64,000 nt of DNA. Source: Dromaius novaehollandiae (taxonomy: Eukaryota; Chordata; Aves; Casuariiformes; Dromaiidae). Location of the stretch: contig NC_088098.1 in the NCBI RefSeq assembly GCF_036370855.1, positions 33,731,981 through 33,795,980 of the forward strand. The letters run 5' to 3'. Shown piece after piece: positions 62,600 to 64,000 of the stretch. Position numbers and translations under genes: made by a program. The notes below the pieces were generated by a model that ran no database searches, had not been told where the DNA came from, and saw nothing but the letters and a program-made list of their open reading frames with translations. Position 1 is the stretch's first letter, and every line of letters starts with the position of its first letter.

Positions 62600-63349
62600 G
62601 ACCCCTGGGGGACACCATTAGTGACTGGCCTTCAGCTGGACTTCATGCTGCTGATCATAACACTTTGAGCCCAGCAGTTCAGCCAGTTTTCAGTCCACTT
62701 CACTATCCGTTCATCTCTCCCGTACTTCATCAGTTTGTCTGTGAGGATGTTGTGGGAGACAGTGTCGAAAGCCTTAGTAAAGTCAAGCTAAGCAATGCCC
62801 ATTGTTGTCCCTTTATCCACCTAGCCAGTCATCTCATTGTAGAAGGCTATCAAGTTGGCCAGGCATGAATCCATGCTGATTACTCACAATTACCTTCTTG
62901 TCCTTTACGTGTTTGGAAGCGGCTTCTGGGATCGCTTGCTCATCACCTTACCTGGGATCAATTACCATGACCTTTCAAAGATAATTGAGAGCAGCCTTGC
63001 AGTGACATTGGCCAGCTCCCTCAGCACTTGTGGGTTCATTCTGTCAGGTCTCATGGACTTGTTTATGTCCAGTTTAAATGATCCCTAACCTGGTCCTCCT
63101 CTACCAAGGGTAAGTCTTCCTTCTTCCAGACTTTCCCACTGGTCTCAAGAACATGGAATTGCTGAAGGCAAGTTTTACCAGTAAAGACTGAGGTGAAGAA
63201 GGCATTGAGTACCTCAGCTTTTTCTGCGTCCTTTGTCAGCAGGTGACCTGCTCCATTCAGTAGTGGGCCTGCATTTCCCCTAGTCTTCCTTTTGCTCCTG
63301 ATATACCTTTAAAAACAGCTCTCGTTGCCCTTCATGTCCCTTGCCAGAT
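62600..63349 (-). pseudogene. CR1 ORF2 fragment: RT N-terminal half, heavily broken
   Basis: Recognisable CR1 protein blocks occur between stops and shifts: the LDFTKAFDTVSHNIL motif A block, WTENWLN, RPVTNGVPQGS, and further upstream LANLIAFYNEMTG. Around 62960 the block after the 'FERSW' region runs directly into IPGKVM, so the expected intervening RT sequence (about 35 residues including the 'PVFKKG..NYRPVSL' block) is missing. Confidence 0.75.
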
Positions 63350-63979
63350 TCAGCTCCGAATGGGTCTTGCCTTTTCTGACTTCATTCCCGCACATTTGGA
63401 CAGCATCTCTATATTCTGTTTCCCCTGCCTCTTCTTCAACCTCTTATATGCTTCCTTTTTACGTTTGAATTTTGTGAAGAGCTTTTTGTTCATCCATGCA
63501 GGCCTCCTACCACTCTTGCTTGACTTTCTGCTCATTGGGATGGACCATTCTTGAGCTTGGTGGAGCTGATCCTTGAAAATCAACTAGCTGTCCTTGACCC
63601 TCTTCTCTCCAGGACAGTATCCCATGGGATTCTTCTGAGCACGTCCCTGAATATGCCAAAGTTCTGCCCTTCTGAAGTCCAGAGTTCTGATCCTGCTATT
63701 TGTCTTATTCCCTCCTTTCAAGATCCTGACCTCCATCTCATGGTTACTGCAGCCAAGGCTGCTCTGGACCTTCATATCTACGATGAGTTCTTCCATGTTT
63801 GTAAGTATGAAGTCCAACAGAGCATCTCTCCTTATCTGCTTCTTGATCACCTGTGTCAGGAAGTTGTCATCGATGCACTCCAGAAGCTTCCTGGATTGTT
63901 TGTCCTCTGTTGGGTTGCCCTTCCTGCAGATATTGGGGTGGTTAAAGTCCCCCATGAAGACCAGGACGTGCAAACACAA
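63350..63979 (-). pseudogene. CR1 ORF2 fragment: endonuclease C-terminal part and linker, amber stop
   Basis: One reading frame covers 63979 down to 63350, interrupted only by TAG at 63584-63586. It holds the EEP-type endonuclease motifs GDFNHP (residues 10-15 of the visible part), LLDFILTN and GCSNHEM, followed by a basic linker (RRPAWMNKKL, KRKKEAYKRLK). In active enzymes of this family the last motif is SDH; here the Asp is Asn (codon 63743-63745). The frame is open at the window side of the element; the ATG at 63979 is internal. Confidence 0.85.
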
Positions 63980-64000
63980 GGCTTCTTCCAGTTTTCTGAG

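Larger units (their letters stand above)
43157..64000 (+). other. SRGAP1: SRGAP1 intron 1 (5' part)
   Basis: Begins with GTAAGC at 43157 and continues past the window edge, so at least 20,844 bp. The expected second exon (F-BAR sequence following EIRAQL) is not found in any frame. A very long first intron is usual for srGAP-family genes. It contains simple repeats, old repeat scraps and a CR1 copy on the opposite strand, listed separately. Confidence 0.85.
61763..64000 (-). mobile_element. CR1 LINE, broken copy, 3' two kilobases (continues past window)
   Basis: CR1 non-LTR retrotransposon, antisense to SRGAP1. The 3' terminus lies at about 61763-61790, with ATTCTGTG-type terminal units and the GAGGCTGGAAGGTACCTC sequence. 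Going right: 3'UTR and end of ORF2 (61800-62130), reverse transcriptase with FADD (62515-62526) and the KAFDTVSH block (about 62750-62775), linker (63350-63583), then the endonuclease C-terminal part with GDFN (63941-63952). The copy is dead: in-frame stops and frameshifts between 62600 and 63350, an amber codon at 63584-63586, and apparent internal deletions. The 5' part lies outside the window. Confidence 0.93.

Noticed and set aside
62213..62668. Plus-strand frames of 122 and 151 codons at the right end
   Set aside because: They are antisense shadows of the CR1 reverse transcriptase on the minus strand.
43157..64000. Search for SRGAP1 exon 2 within the window
   Set aside because: No segment encodes the expected continuation after EIRAQL in any frame.
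1..64000. tRNA, rRNA, CRISPR arrays, bacterial-type operons or a defence system
   Set aside because: Nothing of the kind is visible; sequence composition, spliced gene structure and CR1 elements are those of a vertebrate genome.

Overview
The window looks like nuclear DNA of a sauropsid, most likely a bird. The main clue is a CR1 LINE at the right edge. Its 3' end carries the ATTCTGTG-type short repeat and the 'GGTTGAGGCTGGAAGG' sequence typical of avian CR1. Older CR1 tails, MIR-like SINE remnants and small palindromic DNA elements of the kind seen in birds, crocodilians and turtles are also present. Overall repeat density is low, which also fits a bird. The species cannot be told from the sequence, and a crocodilian or turtle is not strictly excluded.

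One protein-coding gene can be recognised: the first coding exon of SRGAP1 (Slit-Robo Rho GTPase-activating protein 1), plus strand, 43090-43156. It lies at the downstream end of a strong CpG-island promoter (about 41950-43440). An in-frame stop 21 codons upstream fixes the start. The exon ends at a consensus donor (AAAG|GTAAGC), which opens intron 1; that intron runs past the right edge (more than 20.8 kb). No later SRGAP1 exon is in the window.

Layout. 1-41.9 kb: intergenic DNA upstream of SRGAP1 with no exon I can support, holding old transposon remnants (hAT-like at 0.6 kb, palindromic elements at 5.1, 8.1 and 32.1 kb, MIR-like SINEs at 8.8, 12.0 and 23.0 kb, an old CR1 at 18.7-19.2 kb, a 203-bp inverted-repeat element at 37.7 kb), two local direct-repeat pairs, microsatellites, and a stretch at 11.3-13.4 kb that might be a decayed coding sequence. 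41.95-43.44 kb: CpG island, 5'UTR with a (CTG)10 tract and a short uORF, and SRGAP1 exon 1. 43.16-64 kb: start of intron 1, with a homopurine tract, a duplicated GTTAAC motif, small CpG clusters, another palindromic element, and at 61.76-64.0 kb a broken CR1 copy on the minus strand.

No RNA gene, CRISPR array, operon or complete novel system was found. The most useful observations are the promoter-proximal repeats of SRGAP1, the dispersed palindromic family, the local duplications and the detailed decay of the CR1 copy. Family assignments for old repeats were made from memory of consensus patterns, without any database search.
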